DNA of 64,000 nucleotides from Pseudomonas putida (GCA_029953615.1 CP124529.1:2198998-2262997), one strand, 5' to 3'; positions 1-11,715 are shown, numbered from the stretch's first letter. Numbers and translations: made by a program. Notes: generated by a model from the letters alone, not told the origin.

Positions 1-1
1 A

Positions 2-556
2 ATCATCTTCGACGTCAAATGCACCCGTCGCCTGACCCCGCTGATCGAGCAGCACGGCGGCCGCGCACTGATGTGGAAGACTGGTCACTCGCTGATCAAG
101 AAGAAGATGAAGCAGACCGGCTCGCTGCTGGCCGGCGAGATGAGCGGTCACATCTTCATCAAGGAACGCTGGTACGGTTTCGACGACGGCATCTACAGTG
201 CCGCGCGCCTGCTAGAGATCCTCAGCAAGGCCGGGCAGAGCGCCGAAAACCTGTTTGCCGCCTTCCCGAACGATATTTCCACGCCGGAAATCAATATTGA
301 TGTGACCGACGAGGGTAAATTCAGCATCATTGATGCACTGCAACGCGACGCCGAATGGGGCGAAGCCAACCTGACCACCATCGACGGTGTGCGGGTGGAT
401 TACGCCCACGGCTGGGGCCTGGTTCGCGCCTCCAACACCACCCCGGTGCTGGTGCTGCGCTTCGAGGCCGACAGCGACGCCGAATTGCAACGTATCAAGG
501 ATGTATTCCGTACCCAGTTGCTGCGGGTAGAGCCTGAGTTGCAACTGCCGTTCTGA
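2..556 (+). CDS. algC: Phosphomannomutase/phosphoglucomutase AlgC, 3' part (5' end outside window)
   Basis: This is the C-terminal 184 residues of a bifunctional phosphohexomutase that interconverts mannose-6-P/mannose-1-P and glucose-6-P/glucose-1-P for alginate, LPS and other exopolysaccharide precursors in the cytoplasm. The frame is open from the window edge. It carries the sugar-binding loop GEMSGH (about residues 46-51 of the fragment) and, near the end, RASNTTP, the phosphate-binding loop of domain 4. It ends 30 bases before argB on the same strand. The algC-argB pairing is typical of Pseudomonas. The 5' end and start codon cannot be judged here. Confidence 0.95.
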   Translation: MIFDVKCTRRLTPLIEQHGGRALMWKTGHSLIKKKMKQTGSLLAGEMSGHIFIKERWYGFDDGIYSAARLLEILSKAGQSAENLFAAFPNDISTPEINIDVTDEGKFSIIDALQRDAEWGEANLTTIDGVRVDYAHGWGLVRASNTTPVLVLRFEADSDAELQRIKDVFRTQLLRVEPELQLPF

Positions 557-1492
<936 letters not shown>

Positions 1493-1512
1493 GTGATCGG
1501 TTAGCCTGCACT

Positions 1513-1592
1513 GCCCCTTCGCGGGCACGCCCGCTCCCACAGGGATGGCGCAAAACCTGTGGGAGCGGGCATGCCCGCGAAGAGGCCGGTAC
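1513..1592. repeat. REP pair, P. putida type (facing palindromes)
   Basis: Two inverted copies of the REP core ('ttcgcgggcacgcccgctcc' and its near complement) face each other across a short spacer. The pair lies between the convergent genes argB and pyrE. REP elements of this type are non-coding, folded in RNA, and characteristic of the P. putida group. Confidence 0.93.
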
Positions 1593-1601
1593 AGGCGACA
1601 C

Positions 1602-1636
1602 AAAAAAGGCGACCTTCACAAGAAGGTCGCCTTTTT
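1602..1636. terminator. Bidirectional rho-independent terminator between argB and pyrE
   Basis: A near-perfect stem (AAGGCGACCTTC / GAAGGTCGCCTT, loop ACAA) is flanked by an A-run on the left and a T-run on the right, so it can end transcripts from both strands. It sits 16 bases beyond the pyrE stop codon. Confidence 0.95.
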
Positions 1637-1652
1637 CATTGCCAGGCCAGGA

Positions 1653-2294
1653 TCAGATCCCGTACTGCGCCCGGTAAGCCTCGACAGCCGGCAGGTGCTG
1701 CTTCAGCTGAGGGTCATCGGCCAGGAACTCCAGCACCTGGGTCAGCGACACGATGCTGACCACCGGGATACCGAAGTCGCGCTCCACTTCCTGGATCGCC
1801 GACAGCTCGCCATTGCCACGCTCTTCGCGGTTCAGTGCGATCAGCACACCAGCAGCCTTGGCCTGCTGGGCGTTGATGATCTGCATGACCTCACGAATGG
1901 CGGTACCGGCAGTGATCACGTCGTCGATGATCAGCACATCACCGGCCAGCGGTGCGCCGACCAGGCTGCCGCCTTCACCGTGGTCCTTGGCTTCCTTGCG
2001 GTTGAAGCACCATGGCACGTCGAGCTGGTGCTGCTCGGCCAGGGCCACGGCGGTGGCCGCCGCCAGCGGGATACCCTTGTAGGCCGGGCCGAACAGCACG
2101 TCGAACGGGATCTTGCTGTCGACGATGGCCGCCGCATAGCAACGGCCCAGCTGGGCCAGGGCAGAACCGCTGTTGAACAGGCCGGCATTGAAGAAATACG
2201 GGCTGGTACGCCCCGATTTCAGGGTGAATTCACCGAAACGCAGTACCCCGCGATCGATGGCAAAACGGATGAAGTCGCGCTGATACGGCTGCAT
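1653..2294 (-). CDS. pyrE: Orotate phosphoribosyltransferase
   Basis: PyrE makes orotidine 5'-phosphate from orotate and PRPP, the fifth step of pyrimidine synthesis. The 213 residues match the usual bacterial length. The PRPP-binding signature [13 protein letters not shown] lies at residues 120-132, and the flexible catalytic loop carrying [10 protein letters not shown] at about 100-109. It is divergent from crc with about 80 bases between the starts, the classic pyrE-crc arrangement of Pseudomonas. Confidence 0.97.
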   Translation of the reverse strand: MQPYQRDFIRFAIDRGVLRFGEFTLKSGRTSPYFFNAGLFNSGSALAQLGRCYAAAIVDSKIPFDVLFGPAYKGIPLAAATAVALAEQHQLDVPWCFNRKEAKDHGEGGSLVGAPLAGDVLIIDDVITAGTAIREVMQIINAQQAKAAGVLIALNREERGNGELSAIQEVERDFGIPVVSIVSLTQVLEFLADDPQLKQHLPAVEAYRAQYGI

Positions 2295-2374
2295 GAATAG
2301 TCCCGGACACCACGGATTTAGCTAAATGGGTTGAGCTCGGGTATCATACACGCACGAGATTTTTGGGGCCATTT

Positions 2375-3155
2375 ATGCGGATCATCAGTGTGAACGTAAA
2401 TGGCATTCAGGCTGCGGCCGAGCGTGGTTTGCTCAGCTGGCTGCAAGCCCAGAATGCCGACGTCATCTCGCCTTCAGGATACCCGCGCCTCGGCCTTTGA
2501 ACTCGATGACCCAGCTTTCCAGCTCGATGGCTATTTCCTTTATGCCTGCGACGCGGAGGTGCCTGCCCAAGGTGGTGTGGCCCTGTATTCGCGCATGCAG
2601 CCCAAGGCAGTCATCACCGGCCTGGGCTTCGAGACAGCCGACCGCTACGGGCGTTACCTGCAAGCAGATTTCGACAAAGTCAGTATTGCCAGCCTGCTGC
2701 TGCCTTCGGGCATGAACGGCGACGAAGACTTGAACCAGAAGTTCAAGTTGATGGACGACTTCGCCAAGTACCTGGACAAACAGCGTCGCAAGCGTCGCGA
2801 ATACATCTACTGCGGCTCGTTCTACGTGGCGCAGCAGAAGCTCGACATCAAGAACTGGCGTGACAGCCAGCAGTCGCCGGGCTTCCTGGCGCCGGAGCGT
2901 GCCTGGATGGACGCGATCACTGGCGAGATGGGTTACGTCGATGCCCTGCGCGAAGTCAGCCGTGAGGGTGATCAGTACAGCTGGTGGCCGGACAACGAGC
3001 AGGCCGAAATGCTCAACCTGGGCTACCGGTTCGACTACCAGATCCTCACCCCGGGCCTGCGCCGCTTCGTGCGCAATGCCCGCCTGCCACGTCAGCCGCG
3101 CTTCTCCCAGCATGCGCCGCTGATTGTCGACTATGACTGGACGTTGACCATCTAA
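2375..3155 (+). pseudogene. crc: Catabolite repression control protein Crc, broken by a +1 frameshift
   Basis: Crc is an ExoIII-like protein without nuclease activity that works with Hfq to block translation of catabolic mRNAs when preferred carbon sources are present. The ATG at 2375 opens MRIISVNVNGIQAAAERG..., the normal Crc start. After codon 31 (...NADVI) the frame is lost: the sequence reads tCgccttcaggat where tgccttcaggat (CLQD) is expected, an extra C at about 2469. The original frame stops at 2498, giving 41 residues. The other frame then encodes the rest of Crc intact (LQDTRASAFELDD to DYDWTLTI). An ATG at 2400 in that second frame would give a 251-residue protein lacking the native N-terminal beta strand. 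With one base removed the gene would be about 259 codons, normal for Crc. The defect may be a mutation or a sequence error. Confidence 0.9.
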
Positions 3156-3162
3156 AAGGCAT

Positions 3163-3269
3163 GGGGCCGCTTTGCGGCCCTATCGCGACACAAGGCCGCG
3201 CCTACAAGGGTTATGCATTCCCCTGTAGGAGCGGCCTTGTGTCGCGATAGGGCTGCAAAGCAGCCCCAG
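3163..3269. repeat. Inverted repeat pair of a second REP class
   Basis: Outer arms 'ggggccgctttgcggccc' and 'ggctgcaaagcagcccc' enclose facing copies of 'tatcgcgacacaaggccg'. The core differs from the common 'gggagcgggc' REP and recurs at 6123-6244. It lies between the convergent crc locus and the DUF4870 gene. Confidence 0.88.
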
Positions 3270-3271
3270 CT

Positions 3272-3640
3272 TTATTTGATCGGCCGCCAGATCATCGGGT
3301 AGCGATACGGCTTGCCTTCATTCGCCCGCACCGCCGCAATGATGATCAGCACCAGCACCGCCACCATCAGCATGGCGAACAGCATCAACCCGATGAACAC
3401 GAACATCAGCAGGAAGCAGATGAACCCGGCAATGGTCACGCTGATCTGAAAGTTCAGCGCCTCTTTGCCCTGGGCGTCGATGAAAGGGTCTTGCTCGCGC
3501 TTGAGGTGCCACAGCACCAGCGGGCCCAGCAAGTGCCCGAGCGGCACCACCAGGCCCAACAGCGCGGAGAGGTGGCAGAACATCGCCCACTGCCGGATTT
3601 CGGCATTGGGCGGGGTGATCGACAGGTTGGATTCGCTCAT
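3272..3640 (-). CDS. DUF4870 family small inner-membrane protein
   Basis: This predicted 122-residue integral membrane protein has a short polar N-terminus (MSESNLSITPP...) and three hydrophobic stretches, at about residues 20-42, 62-85 and 85-105, ending in a basic tail (RYPMIWRPIK). The pattern is that of the DUF4870/Tic20-like family, whose function is unknown. I chose the ATG at 3640 because GGAGGT lies nine bases upstream; the in-frame codon at 3649 is GTG and sits too near that site. It follows rph on the same strand with a 23-base gap, so it is probably co-transcribed. I infer no specific role. Confidence 0.8.
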   Translation of the reverse strand: MSESNLSITPPNAEIRQWAMFCHLSALLGLVVPLGHLLGPLVLWHLKREQDPFIDAQGKEALNFQISVTIAGFICFLLMFVFIGLMLFAMLMVAVLVLIIIAAVRANEGKPYRYPMIWRPIK

Positions 3641-3663
3641 GCCCCGCACCTCCCTGGCTGGGT

Positions 3664-4386
3664 TCAGTCGGCCAGCGCCGCCTGCTGCAGTTCGAAGATC
3701 TCGTTCATGCCCTTCTGCGCCAGAGCGAGCATGGCGTTGAAGTCTTCAGGCTGGAACGGCGCACCTTCGGCGGTACCCTGCACTTCGATGAAACCACCGG
3801 CGCTGGTCATGACCACGTTCAGGTCGGTTTCGGCGGCGGAGTCTTCCAGGTAGTCCAGGTCGAGCACCGCTTCGCCCTGGTACATGCCCACCGATACTGC
3901 GGCGATCATGTGCTTGAGCGGGTTGCCGGCCTTGAGGCCACCGCGCTTCTTGATCACCGCCAGAGCATCGCACAGGGCGACCATGGCACCGGTGATGGAC
4001 GCGGTACGGGTGCCACCATCGGCCTGGATCACGTCGCAGTCGATGTACAGAGTGATGTCACCGAGCTTGCTCATGTCCAGCGCGGCGCGCAATGAACGGC
4101 CGATGAGACGCTGGATTTCCAGGGTGCGGCCACCCTGCTTGCCACGGCTGGCTTCGCGCTGGTTACGCTCGCCGGTGGAGCGCGGCAGCATGCCGTATTC
4201 GGCGGTCAGCCAGCCTTGGCCCTGGCCCTTGAGGAAGCGCGGCACACCGTTTTCCACGCTGACCGTGCAAATGACCTTGGTGTCACCGAACTCGACCAGT
4301 ACCGACCCTTCGGCGTGCTTGGTGTAGTTGCGGGTAATGCGGATCGAGCGGAGCTGATCGGCGGCGCGACCACTTGGACGTTTCAT
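3664..4386 (-). CDS. rph: Ribonuclease PH
   Basis: RNase PH is a phosphate-dependent 3'-5' exoribonuclease that trims the 3' ends of tRNA precursors and helps degrade structured RNA. The 240-residue length is normal. Conserved blocks include [13 protein letters not shown] at the start, the [25 protein letters not shown] region around 75-99 (phosphate site arginines) and [17 protein letters not shown] near 117-133. An in-frame extension to 4437 exists, but the family starts at the MKRPSGR methionine, so I used 4386. It is divergent from yicC, as in many gammaproteobacteria. Confidence 0.96.
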   Translation of the reverse strand: MKRPSGRAADQLRSIRITRNYTKHAEGSVLVEFGDTKVICTVSVENGVPRFLKGQGQGWLTAEYGMLPRSTGERNQREASRGKQGGRTLEIQRLIGRSLRAALDMSKLGDITLYIDCDVIQADGGTRTASITGAMVALCDALAVIKKRGGLKAGNPLKHMIAAVSVGMYQGEAVLDLDYLEDSAAETDLNVVMTSAGGFIEVQGTAEGAPFQPEDFNAMLALAQKGMNEIFELQQAALAD

Positions 4387-4614
4387 CTGGGATACCTGTA
4401 CTGGGACTTTGAATCTGCCGAGCATTATAGAGCCCACGGCCCGGGGAAGACATGCCTATTGTCGCGCCCGCCACAGCCCGTCGCCTTTTCCTACCGGCCA
4501 GGCCACCCGTCGGTAACATGGGTGGATTGGGCGCCAAGGCCCCACTGCGCTACAATCCTGCGCCTTGCAGCCGAGAGGCTCCCACCGTTCATTCATCTAC
4601 GCGAGGTACTCCCC

Positions 4615-6112
<1,498 letters not shown>

Positions 6113-6122
6113 TAGACCGCAC

Positions 6123-6244
6123 GGGGCTGCTTTGCAGCCCTTTCGCGACACAAGGCCGCTCCTACAGGAGATCGCGCAAGCCTGACTAACGCGATCTTTT
6201 GTAGGAGCAGCCTTGTGTCGCGATAGGGGCGCAAAGCGCCCCCA
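6123..6244. repeat. Inverted repeat pair of the second REP class
   Basis: It has the same architecture as 3163-3269: outer stem 'ggggctgctttgcagccc' / 'ggggcgcaaagcgcccc' and inner facing copies of 'cgcgacacaaggc' with 'ctcctaca'. The centre contains a further short inverted repeat (gatcgcg / cgcgatc). It lies between the convergent gmk and permease genes. Confidence 0.87.
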
Positions 6245-6247
6245 GCT

Positions 6248-7789
6248 TTATTCCTGCAGTGGCAAGGTAGCCTGCTGACGCAGGGTAGCCCCCAGGAAGT
6301 ACGCCGGCGCGCGCATGCGCGACAGCATCATCAGCGCGATGCCGAGCACCGAGATGATCGCGGCAATCACGAACACCAGCCCCAGCCCGCCCACATGCGA
6401 GCCACTGCCGAAGTCTGGCGAAGCGCTGTCGATGGCAGTGCGAACAAAGATTACCGACAGGATCACCCCTCCCACCAGCGGGCACAGGCCACGCATGATG
6501 AAGTGGCGCAGGCTGTCGAACAGGCTGTGGCGGAAATACCAGACACAGGCGAACGCGGTCAGCGAGTAGTAGAAGCAGATCATCATGCCCAGCGCAGTGA
6601 TGGTGTCTGCCAGCACGTTCTCGCTCAGGGTACGCATGGTCACGTAGAACACGCCCGCAGCCACGCCGGCGCAGATGGTGGCGTAGCGCGGGGTCTGCGA
6701 GCGTGGGCAGACGCTGGCGAACTTCTGCGGTACCGCACCGTAGTAACCCATGGCCAACAAGGTGCGTGCCGGCGCCACGAAGGTCGACTGCAGCGACGCC
6801 GCCGTACTGGCCAGCACAGCGATGGACATCAGGATCGCCAGCGGCCCCATGACCGGGCCAGCCAGGTGGGCAAACACGTTTTCCTGGATGCGCGGATTGT
6901 TCAGGCCCAGGCCAGACTCGCTGATCCCGGCAAACTGCAGGGTGGCGATCGCAGTGAACAGATACAGGCCGAGAATCAACATCACGGTCCAGGTGGCAGC
7001 CTTGCCCGGCACCTCTTCACTGCCTACCGACTCTTCGCTGACGGTCAGGCAGGTGTCCCATCCCCAAAAGATGAAGATCGACAGCGACAGCCCGGCGGCA
7101 AAGGCCGAGAACGATTCGACACCGAACGGGTTGAACCAGGCGAAGTCGAATTCAAGCGGCGGCGGCGCGGTGGCACCGTCGAAGGCAGCGAAGGCAAAGC
7201 CGATCAGCACCACCAACTGCAGTGCCACCAGGCCGTACTGCACGGTCATGGTGGTGGCGATGCCACGGCAGCAGATCCATACCGCCAGGGCAATGAACAC
7301 GCAACAGGTCACTACGTTGATCAACAGGTTGTCGGCCAACGCCGCCAGTTCGTGCTTGCCGGTGATCTGGCCAAGGAACAGGTAGAAGAAGTCGACCGCG
7401 ACCCCTGCCAGGTTCGACAACACGATGGTGGTGGCGACCACCAGGCCCCAGCCGCCGATCCAGCCGATCATCGGGCCGAAGGCTCGCGCCGACCAGGTAA
7501 ACGAAGTACCGCTGTCCGGCTCCGCCGAGTTCAGTTCGCGGTAGCCCAGGGCCACCAGCAACATCGGCAGGAAGCCGACGATGAACACGGCAGGCAGGTG
7601 CGCCCCCACCTCACGCACGGTCGGGCCAAGGGCACCAGTCAGGGTGTAGACCGGGGCGATGGTTGAGATGCCCAGCACCACGCTGGCCAGCAAGCCCAGC
7701 CGGCCTTTGGCCAGGCCCTTGCTGCGCTGGGTGTTGCCCGCGTCGGTCGCCACATCGGGTGGGCGGCCGGCTTCTGTGTAATTGCTCAT
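6248..7789 (-). CDS. APC family amino acid/polyamine permease
   Basis: This 513-residue integral membrane protein has about 12 hydrophobic helices and the APC superfamily opening (GLLASVVLGISTIAPVYTLTGALG) around residues 30-53, followed by the typical 'SGTSFTWSARAFGPMIGWIGGW' region. Its position next to a gamma-glutamyl hydrolase and a glutamine-synthetase-like ligase suggests uptake of an amine, diamine or related amino acid, but the substrate cannot be read from sequence. It is on the same strand as the two enzymes and 113 bases downstream of them, so it probably belongs to the same catabolic unit. Confidence 0.88.
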   Translation of the reverse strand: MSNYTEAGRPPDVATDAGNTQRSKGLAKGRLGLLASVVLGISTIAPVYTLTGALGPTVREVGAHLPAVFIVGFLPMLLVALGYRELNSAEPDSGTSFTWSARAFGPMIGWIGGWGLVVATTIVLSNLAGVAVDFFYLFLGQITGKHELAALADNLLINVVTCCVFIALAVWICCRGIATTMTVQYGLVALQLVVLIGFAFAAFDGATAPPPLEFDFAWFNPFGVESFSAFAAGLSLSIFIFWGWDTCLTVSEESVGSEEVPGKAATWTVMLILGLYLFTAIATLQFAGISESGLGLNNPRIQENVFAHLAGPVMGPLAILMSIAVLASTAASLQSTFVAPARTLLAMGYYGAVPQKFASVCPRSQTPRYATICAGVAAGVFYVTMRTLSENVLADTITALGMMICFYYSLTAFACVWYFRHSLFDSLRHFIMRGLCPLVGGVILSVIFVRTAIDSASPDFGSGSHVGGLGLVFVIAAIISVLGIALMMLSRMRAPAYFLGATLRQQATLPLQE

Positions 7790-7902
7790 GAGTATTTGCC
7801 GTAAATTTTGGAATTGTTTTCACAGGCCTTGGGTACAAGGCCCGCTTTCACTCATTGAAAGCTTGCTGCCGGGAACACGTCATCCGAGACCTTCGGCTGA
7901 CG

Positions 7903-8676
7903 TCAGAGTGCCTTCTGCCGTGCGCCCTCCCGTGCTGCGTAAGCAATGCAGGCTTCGCGAAACGCCTGAAACAGGCGAAGCGAAACCGGGTTTTCGGTAA
8001 ATCGCCATTCCGGGTGCCACTGCACGCCGAGCACAAAACCCGGCGCCGCAGGCATGGACACCGCTTCGATCAGGCCATCCGGGGCCCGTGCCTCGACGCG
8101 CAGGCCCGGGGCCAGGCGGTCGATGCCCTGGCTGTGCAGCGAGTTGACCTCGAACTGCGCCGCCAGGCCCAGGCGCTCGAACAACCCGCCAGGCTCGATG
8201 CCGACAGGGTGACGAGGGCCGTATTGCACCTCCAGGGGTGCGTCCTCAGGTTCACGGTGGTCAAGGTAGCCGGGTAGTTCCTGCACGCGCTGGTGCAGGC
8301 TGCCGCCCAGGGCTACGTTCAATTCCTGGTAGCCACGGCAGATACAGAACACCGGTACACCAGCGGCAATGGCTGCCTGCAACAGCGGCAGGGTCAAGCG
8401 ATCGCGTGCCAGGTCGTGCCGGGTACCCGCCGCGCTGGGGGCGCCATTGTAATGATGCGGTTCGATATTTGAAGGTGAGCCGGTAAAAACAATGCCGTGC
8501 AGGCGGGCCAGCAGCGCCTGCGTGTCGCTGCCCCCGTCACGAGCCGGCAAGATCAGCGGCAAGCCGGCAAAGCCGGCCGCCTCGACATACTTGTCGCCTA
8601 CCGTGTGCGACGAGTTCTTCCCCACCTGCTGGCGGCAGGCGCTGACACCGATCAAGGGGACCGCATTTGCGCTCAT
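7903..8676 (-). CDS. Class I glutamine amidotransferase-like hydrolase, PuuD-like (peptidase C26)
   Basis: Proteins of this family remove gamma-glutamyl groups from gamma-glutamylated amines, such as gamma-glutamyl-GABA in the Puu putrescine pathway. The 257-residue product has the nucleophile elbow VFCICRGYQELN with the likely catalytic Cys113, and the downstream GVQWHPEW motif containing the catalytic His. I start at MSANAVPLIGVS because the fold begins there; the longer ORF runs into the upstream gene. It follows the synthetase by only 4 bases, so the two are translated from one mRNA. The exact substrate is inferred from context. Confidence 0.88.
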   Translation of the reverse strand: MSANAVPLIGVSACRQQVGKNSSHTVGDKYVEAAGFAGLPLILPARDGGSDTQALLARLHGIVFTGSPSNIEPHHYNGAPSAAGTRHDLARDRLTLPLLQAAIAAGVPVFCICRGYQELNVALGGSLHQRVQELPGYLDHREPEDAPLEVQYGPRHPVGIEPGGLFERLGLAAQFEVNSLHSQGIDRLAPGLRVEARAPDGLIEAVSMPAAPGFVLGVQWHPEWRFTENPVSLRLFQAFREACIAYAAREGARQKAL

Positions 8677-8680
8677 GGGC

Positions 8681-10063
8681 TTACACCGTGTGCAGGTACC
8701 AGTTGTACTCGAGGTCGGAAATCGACACTTCGAACTCGGCCAGTTCGCTTTCCTTGCAGGCCACGAAGATATCGATGTAGTCCGGGCTGATGTATTGGTT
8801 GAGGACTTCGCTGTCGTCCAGCGCGCGCAGGGCATCGCGCAGGTTGTTCGGCAGGCTCTGCTCCAGCTGTTCGTAAGAGTTGCCCTCGATCGGGGCGCCC
8901 GGTTCGACCTTGCTGGTCAAGCCGTGGTGCACGCCAGCCAGAATTGCAGCCAGCATCAGGTACGGGTTGGCGTCGGCACCAGCCACGCGGTGTTCGAGGC
9001 GTACGTTGTCGCTGCTGTCGGTGGGCACGCGCACGGCCACGGTGCGGTTGTCCAGGCCCCAGCTTGGCGCATTGGGCACGTAGAACTGCGCGCCGAAGCG
9101 GCGATACGAGTTGATGTTCGGGCAGAGGAAGGCCATCGACGCTGGCATGGTCTCCAGCACGCCGCCGATGGCGTGGCGCAGCGCGTCGCTTTGCAGCGGG
9201 TCGTCGCTGGCGAAGATGTTCTTGCCGGTTTTCTTGTCCAGCAACGAAATGTGCACGTGCAGGCCGTTGCCTGCCTGGCCCGGGTAGGGCTTGGCCATGA
9301 ACGTGGTGTCCATTTCATGGTCGTAGGCGACGTTCTTGATCAGGCGCTTGAGCAGAATCGCGTAGTCGCAGGCCTTCAGCGGGTCAGCCACGTGGTGCAG
9401 GTTGACCTCGAACTGTGCCGGAGCGCTTTCCTTGACGATGGCGTCGGCGGGAAGGCCCTGCTCCTTGGCCGCTTCGAGCATGTCCTGCAGGCAGTCGGCA
9501 TATTCATCGAGGTCATCGATCAGGTACACCTGGGTCGACTGCGGGCGCTTGCCGGAAATTGGCGAACGCGGCGGTTGCGGGCGACCGTTGAGGTTGTCCT
9601 GGTCGATCAGGTAGAACTCCAGCTCGAACGCGGCGCAGATATCCAGGCCCAGGTCGTCGAACTTGCTCACCACCTGACGCAGCACTTCGCGCGGGTCGGC
9701 GAAGAACGGCTGGCCATCCAGCTCGTGCATGGTCATCAACAACTGGGCGGTGGGGCGCTTCTGCCACGGTTCGTCCGACAGCGTGCCGGGGATCGGGAAG
9801 CAGATGCGGTCGGCATCACCGATGTCCAGGCCAAGGCCGGTGCTCTCGACGGTGGAACCGTTGATGTCCAGGGCGAACAGCGATGCCGGCAGGTTGATGC
9901 CTTTCTCGTAAACCTTGTGCAGGCTGGCCCGCTCGATGCGCTTGCCACGTACCACGCCGTTCATGTCGGAGATCAGCAGATCGACGTACTGCGTGTCCGG
10001 ATGGGCCTGGAGGAAGTCATTCATCTCGCTGGAAGAACTGGCGCACGGGGTTACCGACGTCAT
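8681..10063 (-). CDS. Glutamine synthetase family protein, gamma-glutamylpolyamine synthetase-like
   Basis: The 460-residue enzyme has the GS fold: an N-terminal beta-grasp region, then FELEFYLIDQD with metal ligands, GNGLHVHISLLD in the catalytic domain, and the NPYLMLAAILAG segment near the C-terminus. The genuine GlnA adenylylation region is not evident, and the gene neighbours a PuuD-like hydrolase and a permease. It therefore resembles PuuA/SpuI-type ligases that attach glutamate to diamines or polyamines to start their catabolism. The ATG at 10063 has an 'aaggatgt' ribosome site. It is divergent from a LysR gene with 206 bases between the starts. The substrate is uncertain. Confidence 0.87.
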   Translation of the reverse strand: MTSVTPCASSSSEMNDFLQAHPDTQYVDLLISDMNGVVRGKRIERASLHKVYEKGINLPASLFALDINGSTVESTGLGLDIGDADRICFPIPGTLSDEPWQKRPTAQLLMTMHELDGQPFFADPREVLRQVVSKFDDLGLDICAAFELEFYLIDQDNLNGRPQPPRSPISGKRPQSTQVYLIDDLDEYADCLQDMLEAAKEQGLPADAIVKESAPAQFEVNLHHVADPLKACDYAILLKRLIKNVAYDHEMDTTFMAKPYPGQAGNGLHVHISLLDKKTGKNIFASDDPLQSDALRHAIGGVLETMPASMAFLCPNINSYRRFGAQFYVPNAPSWGLDNRTVAVRVPTDSSDNVRLEHRVAGADANPYLMLAAILAGVHHGLTSKVEPGAPIEGNSYEQLEQSLPNNLRDALRALDDSEVLNQYISPDYIDIFVACKESELAEFEVSISDLEYNWYLHTV

Positions 10064-10269
10064 GGCTGTACATCCTTTGATTTGCTGCGGCGATGTGGGG
10101 ATACGGCTGGCGCCTCACGGGCGACGATGGTTGCAGCTGTTGTTCTTTTCACTTTCCCATCGTGGGGACTGGTTACCCGACCGGGCGCATTGATTCCCGG
10201 GGGCCGTTCCACTATAAAATGGCCAAAACGCAACAGACATTGGCAATTCGGCAAGCAGAGCGTGCACCA
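10064..10269. promoter_or_regulatory. Divergent control region between the synthetase cluster and LysR
   Basis: This 206-base region holds both promoters. A 'ccactataaaatgg' block at about 10210-10223 resembles a -10 element for the LysR gene. The partly symmetric 'attggcaattcggcaag' just before the LysR start is a plausible binding site. No single clear operator can be assigned by eye. Confidence 0.4.
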
Positions 10270-11142
10270 ATGCAATATCAGATTACCCACGCCGACCTCT
10301 CCCTGGTCCTGGCTCTGGAACGCGGACGCTCGCTGGCCAAAGCCGCCGAGCTGCTCAAAGTCGACGTTTCGACCGTGTTTCGCTCGATTCGTCGGCTTGA
10401 ATCGGCACTCGGTACCGCGCTGTTTGTAAAAAGCCGCAAAGGCTACCTGCCGACCGACACCGCCCAGGCCCTGGCCGAACAGGCCGAACGCGCCGAGCAG
10501 GCACTGGAGGCGGCGCGCATCGCCATGACCAGTGGCGAGCAGGTGGTCAGCGGCACCGTGCGCCTGACCTGTACCGAGGCGGTGATGCACAGCCTGCTGC
10601 TGCCGGCGCTGGCCGAGTTCATGCCTAACTACCCGGCCTTGTCGCTGGAGATGGGCACCTCCAACACCTTCGCCAACCTCAGCCGGCGCGATGCCGACAT
10701 AGCCCTGCGCCTGACCAACACGCCGCCGGAGCACCTGGTGGGGCGCAATCTAGGGTCCACCTCCTACGTTGTCTGCGGCCAGCCGCAGTGGCGCGAACGC
10801 CTGGCAGAGTCACCGGCCAGCGTGCCGTGGATCGCCCCCGACGACTCGATGCAGGACCACCCCACGGTGGTCTGGCGCAACCAGCAGCACCCGGGGTTGA
10901 GCCCGCGCTACCAGTGCAGCAGCATGTCGACCATCGCCCAGCTGGTCACGGCCGGGCTCGGTGTGGCGGCGTTGCCGGACTACATGGTGCACGCACTGCC
11001 CGGGGTGGATGCGCTGAGCGGACCGCTGCCGGGTTGCGACACCCAGCTATGGTTGCTAACACGGCCGGATTGTCGGGCGTTGCGCTCGGTGCAGACCCTG
11101 TTCGAGGAGCTGACCCCGCGGTTGCGTGACGCGATGCTCTGA
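10270..11142 (+). CDS. LysR family transcriptional regulator, divergent from the gamma-glutamylation cluster
   Basis: This 290-residue regulator has the N-terminal winged helix (DLSLVLALERGRSLAKAAELLKVDVSTVFRSIRRLESALGTALFVKSRKGYLPT, residues 7-60) followed by a periplasmic-binding-like effector domain. The recognition helix has V-S-T-V-F-R where most family members have Q-P-A-V-S-x. I chose the ATG at 10270 because the helix-turn-helix then begins at the usual distance; the ORF continues upstream only by chance. Its divergent position suggests it controls the permease-hydrolase-synthetase genes. The effector is unknown. Confidence 0.88.
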   Translation: MQYQITHADLSLVLALERGRSLAKAAELLKVDVSTVFRSIRRLESALGTALFVKSRKGYLPTDTAQALAEQAERAEQALEAARIAMTSGEQVVSGTVRLTCTEAVMHSLLLPALAEFMPNYPALSLEMGTSNTFANLSRRDADIALRLTNTPPEHLVGRNLGSTSYVVCGQPQWRERLAESPASVPWIAPDDSMQDHPTVVWRNQQHPGLSPRYQCSSMSTIAQLVTAGLGVAALPDYMVHALPGVDALSGPLPGCDTQLWLLTRPDCRALRSVQTLFEELTPRLRDAML

Positions 11143-11180
11143 GGTTATCGTCAGGCTCATGTATCGAGGGTGTCTGTTCC

Positions 11181-11274
11181 GGCCCTTTCGCGGGCACGCC
11201 CGCTCCCACAGTTAAAGCGGCGACGGTGGGAACTGTGCAGGACTTGTGGGAGCGGGCATGCCCGCGAAGAAGCC
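11181..11274. repeat. REP pair, P. putida type
   Basis: Facing copies of the 'ttcgcgggcacgcccgctccca' core surround a spacer that also contains a short inverted repeat (actgtg / cacagt relatives). It lies between the LysR gene and rpoZ. Confidence 0.9.
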
Positions 11275-11392
11275 CACACCGATCTACCCGACAAAACAGC
11301 GCTTCCCTATTGGCTGGTGATTTTTTAAACTATCGAGTCCGCCTGCCCATTATCGGGCTGCACGCCCACCGCAATTGCTACTGAGGAAGACC

Positions 11393-11656
11393 ATGGCCCG
11401 CGTAACTGTTGAAGACTGCCTGGAACACGTGGATAACCGCTTTGAGCTGGTCATGCTCTCGACCAAGCGCGCTCGCCAGCTGGCGACCGGCGGCAAAGAG
11501 CCACGCGTTGCGTGGGAAAACGACAAGCCGACCGTTGTTGCCCTGCGTGAAATCGCCGAAGGCATCGTCACCAACGAGTTCATCGCCGCTGAAGAGATCG
11601 TCACCGAGGATCCGGTGTTCGCCGCGTTCGAGGACGAGAACAACGAGGCTGTCTGA
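11393..11656 (+). CDS. rpoZ: RNA polymerase omega subunit
   Basis: Omega helps assemble the beta' subunit into RNA polymerase and forms part of one ppGpp site. The product [30 protein letters not shown]... is 87 residues with the conserved N-terminal region and an acidic tail. The ATG at 11393 follows 'gaggaaga'; the upstream in-frame start at 11375 lacks a site. It is 59 bases before spoT, the conserved rpoZ-spoT operon that couples the polymerase to the stringent response. Confidence 0.97.
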   Translation: MARVTVEDCLEHVDNRFELVMLSTKRARQLATGGKEPRVAWENDKPTVVALREIAEGIVTNEFIAAEEIVTEDPVFAAFEDENNEAV

Positions 11657-11715
11657 TTGATGCCTGGTCGACGTCGCACGGCGCAAGGCCCCCTTCCTCG
11701 GCAGGAGGTGAACCT

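Noticed and set aside
6248..10063. A possible defence or toxin system around the permease cluster
   Set aside because: All three genes match amine catabolism families and no nuclease, ATPase or toxin fold is present.
8492..10429. A 645-codon plus-strand frame over the glutamine-synthetase-like gene
   Set aside because: It mirrors the real minus-strand gene and runs across the promoter region into the LysR gene in the wrong frame.
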